Positions 1-8,869 of a stretch of DNA of 64,000 bases are shown piece after piece. Positions within the stretch are counted from its first letter, which is position 1. The number at the start of each line of letters is the position of its first letter. Position numbers and translations under genes: made by a program. The stretch lies in NCBI GenBank assembly GCA_035502995.1, contig DATJTW010000090.1, forward strand, positions 62,001-126,000. The letters are read 5' to 3'. A model generated the notes under the pieces. The model searched no databases and was not told the DNA's origin. It saw only the letters and a list, made by a program, of their open reading frames with translations. Source of the DNA: CADEED01 sp035502995. Its GTDB lineage: Bacteria > Pseudomonadota > Gammaproteobacteria > Steroidobacterales > Steroidobacteraceae.

Positions 1-268
1 TGTCGCGGCGCTTCATCAACTGGCCGAGGATGCGGATGAGGTCGCCGCGCACCGTGCAGCAGATGCAGCCGTTGTTCGTCTCGAACAGTTCCTCTTCGGC
101 GCCGATGACCAGCTCGCTGTCGACGCCGACTTCGCCGAACTCGTTCTCGATCACGGCGATGCGTTTGCCGTGTTTCTCCGACAGGATGCGGTTGAGGAGC
201 GTGGTTTTTCCGGAGCCAAGGAAGCCCGTCAATACCGTGACCGGTACGCGTGAGGAAGTGACTGACAT
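1..268 (-). CDS. CobW/G3E-family GTPase, N-terminal part
   Basis: Metal-trafficking GTPase of the CobW/YjiA/COG0523 group; only the first 89 codons lie in the window, the rest runs off position 1. The frame shows the Walker A loop GFLGSGKTT at residues 15-23 and the family's metal-binding CxCC motif at residues 68-71 (C68, C70, C71). Known members pass Zn, Co or other metals to client proteins; which metal cannot be told here. The ATG at 268 has no Shine-Dalgarno sequence but lies 8 bases after a perfect TATAAT, so the transcript is probably leaderless. dacB ends 29 bases upstream on the same strand. Confidence 0.9.
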   Translation of the reverse strand, partial: MSVTSSRVPVTVLTGFLGSGKTTLLNRILSEKHGKRIAVIENEFGEVGVDSELVIGAEEELFETNNGCICCTVRGDLIRILGQLMKRRD

Positions 269-276
269 GGGCCGGA

Positions 277-282
277 ATTATA
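277..282 (-). promoter_or_regulatory. -10 box of the CobW-type gene
   Basis: Perfect TATAAT on the minus strand, then 8 bases (TCCGGCCC), then ATG. No good -35 hexamer at 16-18 bases. It predicts a transcript that begins at or next to the start codon. Confidence 0.6.
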
Positions 283-297
283 CGGGAGCCGGCGCCC

Positions 298-1695
298 TCA
301 GCCGTTCTTGAAAACCCACTCGACCAGCGCATCGTGCGCGCCCGTCCCGAGCCGCGCATTCGGGTGGTTGATGATCCCCACCACGACATAGTGCTTGCCG
401 CTGGCCGCGAGGACATAACCGGCCACCGCGCGCGTGTCCTCCAGCAGTCCGGTCTTCATGTGGGCCGCGCCCGGCGGCATGTTGCGCCCCTTCAAGGTGC
501 CGTCGACGCCGGACACCGGCAGCGAGGCCATCAGCTCGCTCATCCACTGGCTCTTCCAGGCGTCGGCCAGCACGTTGCCCAGGCTGCCGGCCGAGATGCG
601 CTCGACGCGCGACAGGCCGCAGCCGTTCTCGAGCACGAGCTCGGGCACGTCGAGGCCACGCGCCGAGAGCAGGTTGCGCACGGCCGCGCCGCCGCGCGCC
701 GGGTTTCCGGGCTCGCCGCCGGCCGCGCCCATCGTCAGGAACAGCTGCTGCGTCATCACGTTGTTCGAGAACTTGTTGATGTCGCGGATGAGCATCGCCA
801 GCGGCGGCGACTCCTGCGCGGCGACGAGCCGCGCCGCCGCGCTGACCGGGCCTTCGCGTACGGTGCCGGTCCAGGTCCCGCCCTGCCGCTCCCACAACGC
901 GCGGAACACGGCGCCGAAATACGCCGTGTGCTCGAGCGCGCCGAGGTAGATCGCCTTCTCGCCGCAGGCGAGTGGATAGGCGCCGCGGAACTTCACGTTC
1001 ATCGGGTCGTCGATGTCCGCGCCGAGCCGGCCGCGCCAGTCGCCGCAGCCGCCGTCCACCGCGGGCACCGTGCGCGGCGCCTTCAATCCCGCCACTTCCG
1101 GCACGACGACCACGCGCGCCACCTTCGCCACCGGGTCCGGCACGAAGGTGATCGCTATCGATTTGAAGTTCACCAGCAACGCGTCGGGGCCGACGTTGTA
1201 GGCGCGGCCCTCCTCGCCGTCGAACTGCGCCGGGTCGTGCGGCAGCGGATCGAACATCGTCTTGTCGAGCACGAGATCGCCGCGCAGGTCGCGGATGCCG
1301 AAACCGCGCAGGCGGTTCACCAGCAGCCACAGGTCCTCGATGACGAGCTTCGGGTCGCCGCCGCCGCGCACGAACAACGTGCCGCGCAACGCGTCGCCGC
1401 TGACCGGGCCCTCGGCGTACACCTCGGTGCGGAACACGAACGCGGGACCTAACAAGTGCAGCGCCGAATACGTGGTGACGAGCTTCATCGTGCTCGCCGG
1501 GTTCATCGGCTTCTTCTCGTTCGCACTCCACGACAGCTCGCCGCCGTCGAGCGGCCGCACCACCACCGCGGCAGCGTCCGCCGGGATGCGTGCAGCGGCG
1601 AGGCGCGCGAGATACGGCGCGGGCTCCGCTGCCCGGGCGAGCGGCGCGAGCGCGATGAACGACAGGACGGCGGCGAAGGATCGGGCGAAACGCAT
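298..1695 (-). CDS. dacB: D-alanyl-D-alanine carboxypeptidase/endopeptidase (PBP4 type)
   Basis: Periplasmic low-molecular-weight penicillin-binding protein of peptidase family S13 that trims peptidoglycan peptides. All three active-site motifs are present, numbered from the ATG at 1695: SxxK (STMK, about 68-71), SxN (SNN, about 310-312) and KTG (about 414-416), with the large insertion between SxxK and SxN typical of PBP4. The N-terminus is a clear signal peptide ending near ARAAEP. An upstream in-frame ATG at 1704 would add MSP, but the 1695 start gives the cleaner signal peptide and lies 7 bases after a CACAAT hexamer. Divergent from the GH3 gene. Length 465 aa is normal for the family. 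Confidence 0.93.
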   Translation of the reverse strand: MRFARSFAAVLSFIALAPLARAAEPAPYLARLAAARIPADAAAVVVRPLDGGELSWSANEKKPMNPASTMKLVTTYSALHLLGPAFVFRTEVYAEGPVSGDALRGTLFVRGGGDPKLVIEDLWLLVNRLRGFGIRDLRGDLVLDKTMFDPLPHDPAQFDGEEGRAYNVGPDALLVNFKSIAITFVPDPVAKVARVVVVPEVAGLKAPRTVPAVDGGCGDWRGRLGADIDDPMNVKFRGAYPLACGEKAIYLGALEHTAYFGAVFRALWERQGGTWTGTVREGPVSAAARLVAAQESPPLAMLIRDINKFSNNVMTQQLFLTMGAAGGEPGNPARGGAAVRNLLSARGLDVPELVLENGCGLSRVERISAGSLGNVLADAWKSQWMSELMASLPVSGVDGTLKGRNMPPGAAHMKTGLLEDTRAVAGYVLAASGKHYVVVGIINHPNARLGTGAHDALVEWVFKNG

Positions 1696-1834
1696 GGGCG
1701 ACATTGTGCGAGCCCGTTATGCCCGCGACCAGTGGGCGCCGGCCCATCTCCGGTCGAAAATGCCCGACCGTCGGCGTCGTACCGCCCATTCTTTTCGGGT
1801 AGATTCCCGTGACTTCACGAGGGGAGAGTCGCTC

Positions 1835-4129
1835 TTGTCGAGTTCTTTGCGCCATGCGGCCGTGGCCTGTCTCGCGATCGCCGCCATGTCCTGGACGAGC
1901 CAGTCGCCGGCGCAATCGGCCTCGCGGGCCGAGACCCTGTTGAAGAAGATGACGCTGGACGAAAAAGTCGGCCAGCTGGTGCAGCGGGCCGGCGGACGCC
2001 AGCGGGCACTGAACTCGCGCATCGACGACGCCGAGCTGAAGATCGTGCGCGACGGCGGCGTCGGCTCCTACCTGCACGTGGCCGGCGCGGAGCCGCTGGC
2101 GAAACTGCAGAAGGTCGCGGTCGAGGAATCCCGCCTCGGCATCCCGCTGCTGTTCGCGATGGACGTCGTGCACGGCTATCGCACCATCTTCCCCGTGCCG
2201 CTGGCGCTCGCCGCCACGTGGGCGCCCGAGGCCGAGGAGCGCGCCGCGCGCGTCGCGGCCGAGGAAGCCACCGCCGCCGGCCTGCACTGGACGTTCGCGC
2301 CCATGGTCGACATCGCGCGCGATCCGCGCTGGGGCCGCATCGTCGAGGGCGCCGGCGAGGATCCGTACCTCGGCGCGCGCATGGCGGTCGCGCAGGTCAA
2401 CGGCTTCCAGGGCGGCAACACGCTGCGGCCCGGCTCGCTGATGGCGACCACCAAGCATTTCGGCGCGTACGGCGCCGCGATCGGCGGCCGCGACTACAAC
2501 AGCGCCGACATCTCCGAGCGCACGCTGCAGGAGGTCTATCTACCGCCGTTCTACGCCGCGGCGCGCGCCGGCTCGGGCTCGTTCATGGTGGCGTTCAACG
2601 ACATCGCCGGCGTGCCGACCACGGCCAACCGCGAACTGGTGCGCGGCACGTTGCGCGAGCGCTGGGGCTGGCAGGGGCTGATGGTCTCGGACTGGGGCTC
2701 GATCGCCGAGCTGCTGAACCACGGCGTCGCCGCGGATCGCGCCGGTGCGGCCGTGCTGGCGCTCGACGCGTCGGTGGACATGGACATGGTCGGCGCGATC
2801 TACGCCGAGGACCTGAAGGCCGCGATCGCCAAAGACCCGGCGCGCATCAAACTACTGGACGAGGCGGTGCTGCGCATCCTGCGCGTCAAGGAGCAGCTCG
2901 GGCTGTTCGAGAATCCGCTGGCGTACAACGACGTCGAGCGCGAGAAGAGCGCGCTGCTGTCGCCGGAGCACCGCGAGGCGGCGCGTGCCGTCGCACGCCA
3001 GGCGATGGTGCTGCTGAAGAACGAGGGGAAGCTGCTGCCCCTGAACCCGGACAAGCTGAAGTCGATCGCCGTGATCGGCGCGCTGGCCACCGACGGCCGC
3101 TCCGCGATCGGCTCGTGGAAGGCGCAGGGCCGCGAGGAAGAAGCGGTCACCGTGCTCAAGGGCCTCACGGCCGCGGCGCCGCGCACGCTGAAGATCTACT
3201 CCGCGCCGGGCGCGGATCCGCGCAACGTGGATCTCTCCGGCATTCCCGCGGCGGTCAAGGCGGCGAAGGCCGCCGACGTCACGATCCTCATGATCGGCGA
3301 GGACTACGACCTCACCGGCGAGGCGCGCAGCCGCTCGGATCTCGAGCTACCGGCCAGCCAGAGGGAGCTGGCGCGCCGCGTGCTCGCGCTCGGCAAGCCG
3401 GTCGTCGTGCTGCTGGCGAACGGCCGGCCGCTGGCGATGGGCGAGCTCGCCGAACGCGCGCCCGCGATCCTCGAGACCTGGATGCTGGGCACCGAATCCG
3501 GCAACGCGATCGCCGACGTCGTCTTCGGCAAGGCCTCGCCGGCCGGCCGACTGCCCGCTGCGTTCCCGCGCGTCACCGGCGCCGCGCCGTTCTATCTATC
3601 GACGAACCCCACCGGCCGTCCGGCGGATCCCGATCTCGCGAAGGACACGGTGCGGTACCACGACCTGCCGATCACGCCGCTGTTCCCGTTCGGTCACGGC
3701 CTGTCGTACAGCGAGTTCAAGTACTCCGATCTCGCGCAGAGCGCGGGCAGCGTGGAGCCGGGTGGCCGCATCGACATCTCGATCACGATCGAGAACACCG
3801 GTGGAGTCGCGAGCGACGAGGTCGTGCAGCTCTACTGCCGCGACCCGATCGCCACGATCGTTCGCCCCGTGCTCGAGCTGCGCGGCTTCAAGCGCGTCGA
3901 TCTCGCGCCGGGCGCGCGCAAGCGCGTGACGTTCACGCTGACGCCGGAGCAGTTCGCCTTCTGGGGCCCGCGCGGCAGCTGGCTCGTCGAGGCGGGACGC
4001 ATCGATTTCTGGATCGGCGCGTCGTCCGCGGACCTGCGCGCCAAGGGTTCTTTCGAGATCACGAAGACACACGCGGGAAGCGCGCCGGCCGCGGCGCTGC
4101 CCACGCGGGTGGTCGTTTCCAATAACTGA
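1835..4129 (+). CDS. bglX: Periplasmic beta-glucosidase, glycoside hydrolase family 3
   Basis: Exported GH3 enzyme that removes terminal beta-D-glucose from oligosaccharides. The order is signal peptide, N-terminal GH3 barrel with the EGAGEDPYL and KHFGAYG motifs, the nucleophile Asp in VSDWGS (about residue 286), the C-terminal GH3 domain and a fibronectin type III-like domain. Length 764 aa matches BglX. The open frame extends upstream, but I choose the TTG at 1835: it follows a GAGGGGAGAG ribosome-binding site and starts exactly at the signal peptide. It is followed after 10 bases by the SMP-30 gene and then a gluconate symporter, suggesting a sugar-use operon. Substrate range within GH3 (cellobiose, xylosides, others) is not resolved. 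Confidence 0.92.
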   Translation: MSSSLRHAAVACLAIAAMSWTSQSPAQSASRAETLLKKMTLDEKVGQLVQRAGGRQRALNSRIDDAELKIVRDGGVGSYLHVAGAEPLAKLQKVAVEESRLGIPLLFAMDVVHGYRTIFPVPLALAATWAPEAEERAARVAAEEATAAGLHWTFAPMVDIARDPRWGRIVEGAGEDPYLGARMAVAQVNGFQGGNTLRPGSLMATTKHFGAYGAAIGGRDYNSADISERTLQEVYLPPFYAAARAGSGSFMVAFNDIAGVPTTANRELVRGTLRERWGWQGLMVSDWGSIAELLNHGVAADRAGAAVLALDASVDMDMVGAIYAEDLKAAIAKDPARIKLLDEAVLRILRVKEQLGLFENPLAYNDVEREKSALLSPEHREAARAVARQAMVLLKNEGKLLPLNPDKLKSIAVIGALATDGRSAIGSWKAQGREEEAVTVLKGLTAAAPRTLKIYSAPGADPRNVDLSGIPAAVKAAKAADVTILMIGEDYDLTGEARSRSDLELPASQRELARRVLALGKPVVVLLANGRPLAMGELAERAPAILETWMLGTESGNAIADVVFGKASPAGRLPAAFPRVTGAAPFYLSTNPTGRPADPDLAKDTVRYHDLPITPLFPFGHGLSYSEFKYSDLAQSAGSVEPGGRIDISITIENTGGVASDEVVQLYCRDPIATIVRPVLELRGFKRVDLAPGARKRVTFTLTPEQFAFWGPRGSWLVEAGRIDFWIGASSADLRAKGSFEITKTHAGSAPAAALPTRVVVSNN

Positions 4130-4139
4130 GGGGGTTTCC

Positions 4140-5204
4140 ATGCGGACGTTGTCAGGCGCTGCGGCGCTGGTATTGCTGGCGGGTTTGAGTATCGGTGCTT
4201 GCGCGGCGACGCCGGCCATCACGGGCGCGGGCGTGAAGATCGCGCCGACGAAGATCGCCGAGGCGAAGATCGACCGTTTCGATCCCGCGCTCGACGCCAT
4301 CGTCCCGAAGGACTGGAAGATCGAGAAACTCGCCGAGGGCTTCGGCTGGGCGGAAGGCCCGATCTGGGTGAAGTCCGGCGGCTACCTGCTGTTCACCGAC
4401 GTGCCCGGCAACAAGATGTGGAAGTGGTCGGAGAAAGGCGGCCTCGAGAAATTCCTCGACCCGTCCGGCGCGACGGCGCCCGATCCGGCGGTGTGGCGCG
4501 AGGCCGGCGCGAACGGCCTCACCCTGTACGACGCGAAGACCATCCTGCTCGCCGACACCGGCAACCGGAACATCGCCACGCTGGATCTCGCGACGAAGAA
4601 GAAGACGCCGGTCGCCACGGCGTTCGACGGCAAGAAGTTCTCGAGCCCGAACGACGTGATCATGGCGAAGAACGGCGTCATGTTCTTCACCGATCCGCCG
4701 TACGGCTTCAAGAAGTTCGACGCCGCGCCCGAGAAGGAGCAGCCGTTCAACGGCGTGTACCGCCGCGCGAAGGACGGCTCGGTCACCGTCATCGAGAAGG
4801 AGCTGACGCGCCCGAACGGCGTCGCGTTCTCGCCCGACCAGAGCATCCTGTACGTCACGCAGTCCGAGCCGACGAAGCCGATCATCATGGCCTACTCGCT
4901 CGACAAGGACGCCAACGTCACCGGCAAGAAGCTGTTCCACGACGTCAGCGACCTCATCAAGGACGGCGTCGCCGGCCTGCCCGACGGCATCACCGTTGCC
5001 GCCGATGGCACGGTATTCACCAGCGCGCCCGGCGGTATCCTCATCCTGTCGAAGGACGGCAAGCGCCTCGGCCGCATCGATGACGGGCGGCCGACCGCGA
5101 ACTGCAAGTTCGGCGATGACGGAAAAACCCTGTACCTGACGTCCAAGGACATGGTGGCCCGGATCCGGCTGAACATCTCCGGCCAGGGCTTCGACGGCAA
5201 ATAG
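4140..5204 (+). CDS. Secreted SMP-30/gluconolactonase-family protein
   Basis: Six-bladed beta-propeller of the SMP-30/gluconolaconase/LRE group, 354 aa; members hydrolyse sugar lactones such as gluconolactone with a bound divalent metal. Family signatures include GWAEGPIW, TDVPGNKMWKW, SPNDV and RPNGVAFSPD, which carry the metal-binding Glu and Asn. The N-terminus is an export signal with a possible lipobox (SIGAC, Cys about residue 22), so it may be a lipoprotein. Strong ribosome-binding site GAGGGGG. It lies between the GH3 glucosidase and the gluconate symporter, which fits lactone hydrolysis just before gluconate uptake; that role is inference. Confidence 0.87.
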   Translation: MRTLSGAAALVLLAGLSIGACAATPAITGAGVKIAPTKIAEAKIDRFDPALDAIVPKDWKIEKLAEGFGWAEGPIWVKSGGYLLFTDVPGNKMWKWSEKGGLEKFLDPSGATAPDPAVWREAGANGLTLYDAKTILLADTGNRNIATLDLATKKKTPVATAFDGKKFSSPNDVIMAKNGVMFFTDPPYGFKKFDAAPEKEQPFNGVYRRAKDGSVTVIEKELTRPNGVAFSPDQSILYVTQSEPTKPIIMAYSLDKDANVTGKKLFHDVSDLIKDGVAGLPDGITVAADGTVFTSAPGGILILSKDGKRLGRIDDGRPTANCKFGDDGKTLYLTSKDMVARIRLNISGQGFDGK

Positions 5205-5209
5205 GCGCA

Positions 5210-5215
5210 TATATA
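5210..5215 (+). promoter_or_regulatory. Possible -10 for the gluconate symporter gene
   Basis: TATATA in an AT-rich patch right after the lactonase stop codon, with no recognisable -35. It would give a leader of about 40 bases that contains the GAGGGGG ribosome-binding site of the next gene. Confidence 0.3.
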
Positions 5216-5261
5216 AAGAGTAGATAGCAGGTTCGCGATCCGTCGCGACGAGGGGGTCGCC

Positions 5262-6569
5262 ATGGAAATCTGGTACGTATTCGCGTCGATCGTGCTGCTG
5301 GTCGTGCTGATCAGCTGGGGCAAGCTGCAGCCGTTCCTCGCGTTCCTGGTCGCGTCGTCGGTGGCGGCGGTGCTGCTCGGTTTGCCGGTGGACAAGGTGC
5401 CCGGCGTGCTCGAGAAGGGTGTCGGCAACATCCTCGGCGGATTGCTCGGCATCGTCTGTCTCGGCGCGATGTTCGGCAAGCTGGTTGCGAACAGCGGCGC
5501 GGCGCAGAAGATCGCGATGGTGCTGATGCGGCTGTTCGGCGAGCAGCGCATCACGTGGGCGATGATGTTCACCGGCCTGCTGGTGGGCATCCCCCTCTTC
5601 TACAACGTCGGTTTCGTGCTGCTGGTGCCGCTGGTGTTCTCGGTGGTGCAGCAGACGAAGGTGCCGCCTATCTACGTCGGCATCCCGATGTTCGCGTCGT
5701 TGTCGGTGACGCATGGCTTCCTGCCGCCGCACCCGGCGCCGACGGCGATGCTGCCGATGTTCGGTGCCGACATCGGCAAGACGTTGTTCTACGGCCTGAT
5801 CGTCGCGCTGCCGGCGATGGTCTGCGCCGGGCCGCTGTACGCGCGGCTGTTCCGCAACGTGAAGTCGAACCCGATCACGCTGTTCGTCGCGCCGTTGCGG
5901 CCCGAGAGCGAGCTGCCGAGCGCGTTCAATTGCTTTGCCTCCGCGCTGCTGCCGGTGGCGCTGATCGCCTGCTCGATGGCCGTGCCGTATGCGCCGGAAT
6001 CCGCGCAGGCCGCGCTGAAGTTCTGGACCAACCCGCTGATCGTGATGTTGCTGGCGCTCGCGGTCGCCACGTGGACGCTCGGCCTGTCGCGCGGCCTGAA
6101 GCTGCAGCCGCTGATGGACGACTACGGCAACTCGGTGAAGGACGTCGCGGTGATCCTGCTGATCATCGCCGGTGCCGGCACGCTGAAGGAGGTGTTCGTC
6201 GCGACCAACGTCGACAAGAACATCTCCGACCTGCTGACCGGCATCTCGATCGATCCGCTGGTTCTCGGCTGGCTGATCGCCGGCGTGATCCGCGTGTCGC
6301 TGGGCTCGGCGACGGTGGCCGGCATGACGGCCGCGGGGTTGATGTCACCGGTCGTCGCCAACAACCCGCACGTCGATCCCAACCTCATGGTGCTGGCGAT
6401 CGGCGCGGGTAGTTTGATGTTCTCGCACGTCAACGATTCGGGGTTCTGGATGGCGAAGGAGTACTTCAACCTCTCCATCAAGGACACGATCAAGAGCTGG
6501 ACGCTGATGGAAGGCATCGTCGGCGTCGTCGGGATCATCGGCGTGCTGGTGCTGGAGCGGTTCGTGTAG
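5262..6569 (+). CDS. Gluconate:H+ symporter, GntP family
   Basis: Inner-membrane carrier of the GntP family (435 aa, about a dozen hydrophobic segments) that imports gluconate or a related sugar acid with protons. The family signature HGFLPPHPAPT is present near residue 155, and the C-terminal part has the typical SHVNDSGFW motif. Start ATG follows GAGGGGG. It is 57 bases downstream of the SMP-30 lactonase, so lactonase product and carrier substrate match. Convergent with the aldo/keto reductase gene, 11 bases away. Confidence 0.92.
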   Translation: MEIWYVFASIVLLVVLISWGKLQPFLAFLVASSVAAVLLGLPVDKVPGVLEKGVGNILGGLLGIVCLGAMFGKLVANSGAAQKIAMVLMRLFGEQRITWAMMFTGLLVGIPLFYNVGFVLLVPLVFSVVQQTKVPPIYVGIPMFASLSVTHGFLPPHPAPTAMLPMFGADIGKTLFYGLIVALPAMVCAGPLYARLFRNVKSNPITLFVAPLRPESELPSAFNCFASALLPVALIACSMAVPYAPESAQAALKFWTNPLIVMLLALAVATWTLGLSRGLKLQPLMDDYGNSVKDVAVILLIIAGAGTLKEVFVATNVDKNISDLLTGISIDPLVLGWLIAGVIRVSLGSATVAGMTAAGLMSPVVANNPHVDPNLMVLAIGAGSLMFSHVNDSGFWMAKEYFNLSIKDTIKSWTLMEGIVGVVGIIGVLVLERFV

Positions 6570-6580
6570 GGGACATTTCT

Positions 6581-7567
6581 CTACATGAGTGCCGCCTCAA
6601 TCTCCGCCAGCTCACTCGCCGAAAACGTCACGTTCTTCGCCGCCGCCACCGCTTCTTCCACGTGCGCGACCTTGCTCGCGCCGATCAGCGACGACGTGAC
6701 CACCGGATCCCGCAGCGTCCACGCCACCGCCATCTGCGCCAACGACTGACCGCGCCGCTGCGCGATCTCGTTCAGCTTGCGGATCTGCGCCACGCGCTCG
6801 GGCGTCAGCCGGTCGGCCGGCAGCGACGTATGCTTCGACGCACGCGAGCCCTCCGGAATACCGTTCAGGTACTTGTTCGACAGCAGCCCCTGCGCCAGCG
6901 GCGAGAACACGATGCAGCCCATCTTCTGCTTGCGCAGCTCGGCGGTGAGCCCGTCCTCGATCCAGCGGTTGAACAGCGAGTAGCTGGGCTGGTGGATGAC
7001 GCAGGGCGTGCCGAGTTGCTTGAGGATGGCGGCAGCCTGCGCGGTCTGCGTCGCGTCGTAGCTCGAGATGCCGACGTACAACGCGCGGCCCGAGCGCACG
7101 ATGAAGTCGAGCGCACCCATCGTCTCCTCGAGCGGCGTGTCGGGATCGAATCGGTGGCTGTAGAAGATGTCGACGTAGTCGAGACCCATGCGCTTCAGCG
7201 ACTGGTCGCAGCTCGCGACCAGGTACTTGCGGGAGCCCCACTCGCCGTACGGGCCCGGCCACATGAGATAACCGGCCTTCGACGAGATGATCATCTCGTC
7301 GCGGTACGGGCGGAAATCCTTCTGCATCAGCAGGCCGAAGTTCTCCTCGGCGGAGCCCGGCGACGGTCCGTAGTTGTTGGCCAGGTCGAAGTGCGTGATG
7401 CCGAGATCGAACGCGCGGCGCGCGATCGTGCGGCCGTTCTGGAACACGTCGACGTCGCCGAAGTTGTGCCACAGGCCGAGCGACACGGCCGGGATGCGCA
7501 GGCCGCTCGCGCCCACGCGGTTGTAGCGCATCGACTGGTAACGCGATTCGTCGGCAAGGTAGTTCAT
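6581..7567 (-). CDS. Aldo/keto reductase, YghZ/Gpr-like
   Basis: NADPH-dependent oxidoreductase of the aldo/keto reductase superfamily, 328 aa, closest in character to YghZ (L-glyceraldehyde-3-phosphate reductase): it has the LANNYGPSPGSAEENFG stretch typical of that branch. The catalytic tetrad is visible as D61 and Y66 (HFDLANNYG), K97 (SSKAG) and H138 (YSHRFD). Ribosome-binding site GAGGAC precedes the ATG. The in vivo substrate cannot be read from sequence. Confidence 0.9.
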   Translation of the reverse strand: MNYLADESRYQSMRYNRVGASGLRIPAVSLGLWHNFGDVDVFQNGRTIARRAFDLGITHFDLANNYGPSPGSAEENFGLLMQKDFRPYRDEMIISSKAGYLMWPGPYGEWGSRKYLVASCDQSLKRMGLDYVDIFYSHRFDPDTPLEETMGALDFIVRSGRALYVGISSYDATQTAQAAAILKQLGTPCVIHQPSYSLFNRWIEDGLTAELRKQKMGCIVFSPLAQGLLSNKYLNGIPEGSRASKHTSLPADRLTPERVAQIRKLNEIAQRRGQSLAQMAVAWTLRDPVVTSSLIGASKVAHVEEAVAAAKNVTFSASELAEIEAALM

Positions 7568-7628
7568 GTCGTCCTCGATGGATTCTCTGCAGTCAGGTGT
7601 GGACGGCGCGCGCCGCGAATTCCGCTAC

Positions 7629-8069
7629 TCAGCGCGTGATCAGCCAGACGCCGGCGCCGAGCAGCGCGACGCCGCCGAGGCGCGTCAGCGTGATCGGATG
7701 CTCGGCCATGCCCAGCCAGCCGAAGTGATCGATGACCAGCGCGGTGGCCAGTTGTCCGGCCAGCGCCAGTCCCAGCAGGCTGGCCGTGCCCAGCTCGGCC
7801 GCAACGACGGTCGAGCTCGCGACGTAGAACGCACCGAGCATGCCGCCGAGCCAGCCCCACCATGGCACCGCGACGATGGCCGAGCGCTCGGGCAAGGGCT
7901 GGCGCGTCACGATCAGCAACACGATCAACGCCGTGGTGCCGACCAGGAAGCTGATGAGCGCCGCCGTGTTCGCACTCTGCAACACGCGGCGCAGCTGCGA
8001 ATTCATGGCGACCTGGACGGTGAGACCGAGACCGGCCACCAGGCCGAGCAGGTAGGAGATGCCGCGCAT
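7629..8069 (-). CDS. DMT-type membrane protein of the YdcZ/DUF606 family
   Basis: 146 aa inner-membrane protein with four to five hydrophobic helices; the pattern GLGLTVQVAMNSQLRR followed by GTTALIV is characteristic of DUF606 (YdcZ), half-size relatives of drug/metabolite transporters. Function unknown; such proteins often act as pairs. 61 bases separate it from the aldo/keto reductase start. Confidence 0.8.
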   Translation of the reverse strand: MRGISYLLGLVAGLGLTVQVAMNSQLRRVLQSANTAALISFLVGTTALIVLLIVTRQPLPERSAIVAVPWWGWLGGMLGAFYVASSTVVAAELGTASLLGLALAGQLATALVIDHFGWLGMAEHPITLTRLGGVALLGAGVWLITR

Positions 8070-8076
8070 TGACTAA

Positions 8077-8262
8077 CTACCTCGCGAGACGCTTCAGGAG
8101 GCGCAGCCCCGCCGGGTACTGCGCCAGCCACAACACGAGGCGCCAGAACAGGCGCTTCGCCAGCGGCGCGCGCCGCTGCGGCACGACCGCGAACACCGGC
8201 GCGCCGACGTCTTCGTGACGGGCGTCGCCGCGGGCGGCTTCGACGGGCAGCGGGGAATTCAT
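8077..8262 (-). CDS. Small hypothetical protein, 61 aa
   Basis: I do not recognise the family. The protein has a polar N-terminal half and a C-terminal arginine-rich segment with aromatic and leucine residues (RLFWRLVLWLAQ), as in a small membrane-surface peptide. A reason to believe in it is its promoter: TAAACT at 8270-8275, then 7 bases (CGCGCGC), then ATG, the same leaderless layout as neighbouring recognised genes. It also fills an otherwise empty gap between two same-strand genes. Confidence 0.5.
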   Translation of the reverse strand: MNSPLPVEAARGDARHEDVGAPVFAVVPQRRAPLAKRLFWRLVLWLAQYPAGLRLLKRLAR

Positions 8263-8269
8263 GCGCGCG

Positions 8270-8275
8270 AGTTTA
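8270..8275 (-). promoter_or_regulatory. -10 box before the 61-aa gene
   Basis: TAAACT on the minus strand, 7 bases before the ATG at 8262; no Shine-Dalgarno sequence between them. Confidence 0.45.
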
Positions 8276-8281
8276 GCCGCT

Positions 8282-8869
8282 TCAGATGGCCGCGGTTTCC
8301 ATTTCCCACGGGATCAGCGGCGCGCCGCGGCGGATCCAGAAGCCGGCGCCGACGTGGCGGAACTGCCGGCGCAGCCGCGTGGCGTACCACGCCGCCGGCC
8401 GCAGGTTCACCTCGCGATCGGTGCGCGTGCGGTCGCAGTTCTCGCGCCAGTCGCGCTCGGTCAGCGCGGACAGGTACAACACGCCGCGCGTGAGCCGGCC
8501 GAGGTTGGCGATGGCGCGCGCGGCGACGCGCTCGTCCAGGTACTGCAGCACGTCGTAGCAGACGACGAGATCGAACGGGTCCGCCGAAAAATCCGCGATG
8601 GAACCTTGCGTCCAGCCGAACCGTTCGCAGAGGTACTCGCTGTACTCGAGCCCGGTGTAACGCGCGTGCGGAAACGCCTTCAGCAGCGGCGCGCGCAGCA
8701 GCCCCACGCCGCAGCCAGCGTCGAGGATGCGGCGCACGGGCAGGCCGACGTGTTCGGCATAGGCGCCGATCAGCTTCGCGCGGGCGCGCATCTCCGCCTT
8801 CGAGATCACGGCGGTGCGCGAATCGAAGTAGAAGCGGCGGTAGTAGTCGGCGTCGAAGCTCTTCGTCAT
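8282..8869 (-). CDS. Class I SAM-dependent methyltransferase
   Basis: 195 aa protein with a Rossmann-type methyltransferase fold. Motif I is RILDAGCGVGLLR (about residues 45-57), followed by the acidic end of strand 2 (TGLEYSEYL) and a motif IV-like DLVVCYDVLQYL. The substrate is unknown; small-molecule methylation is the usual role of this UbiE/Methyltransf type. Its start overlaps the end of the DUF3592 gene by 4 bases (ATGA), so the two are probably translationally coupled. Confidence 0.82.
   Translation of the reverse strand: MTKSFDADYYRRFYFDSRTAVISKAEMRARAKLIGAYAEHVGLPVRRILDAGCGVGLLRAPLLKAFPHARYTGLEYSEYLCERFGWTQGSIADFSADPFDLVVCYDVLQYLDERVAARAIANLGRLTRGVLYLSALTERDWRENCDRTRTDREVNLRPAAWYATRLRRQFRHVGAGFWIRRGAPLIPWEMETAAI

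Noticed and set aside
278..2458. Long minus-strand frame of 726 aa across dacB and the GH3 gene
   Set aside because: Shadow of two real genes on opposite strands; Arg/Ala-rich with no domain, typical of high-G+C antisense frames.
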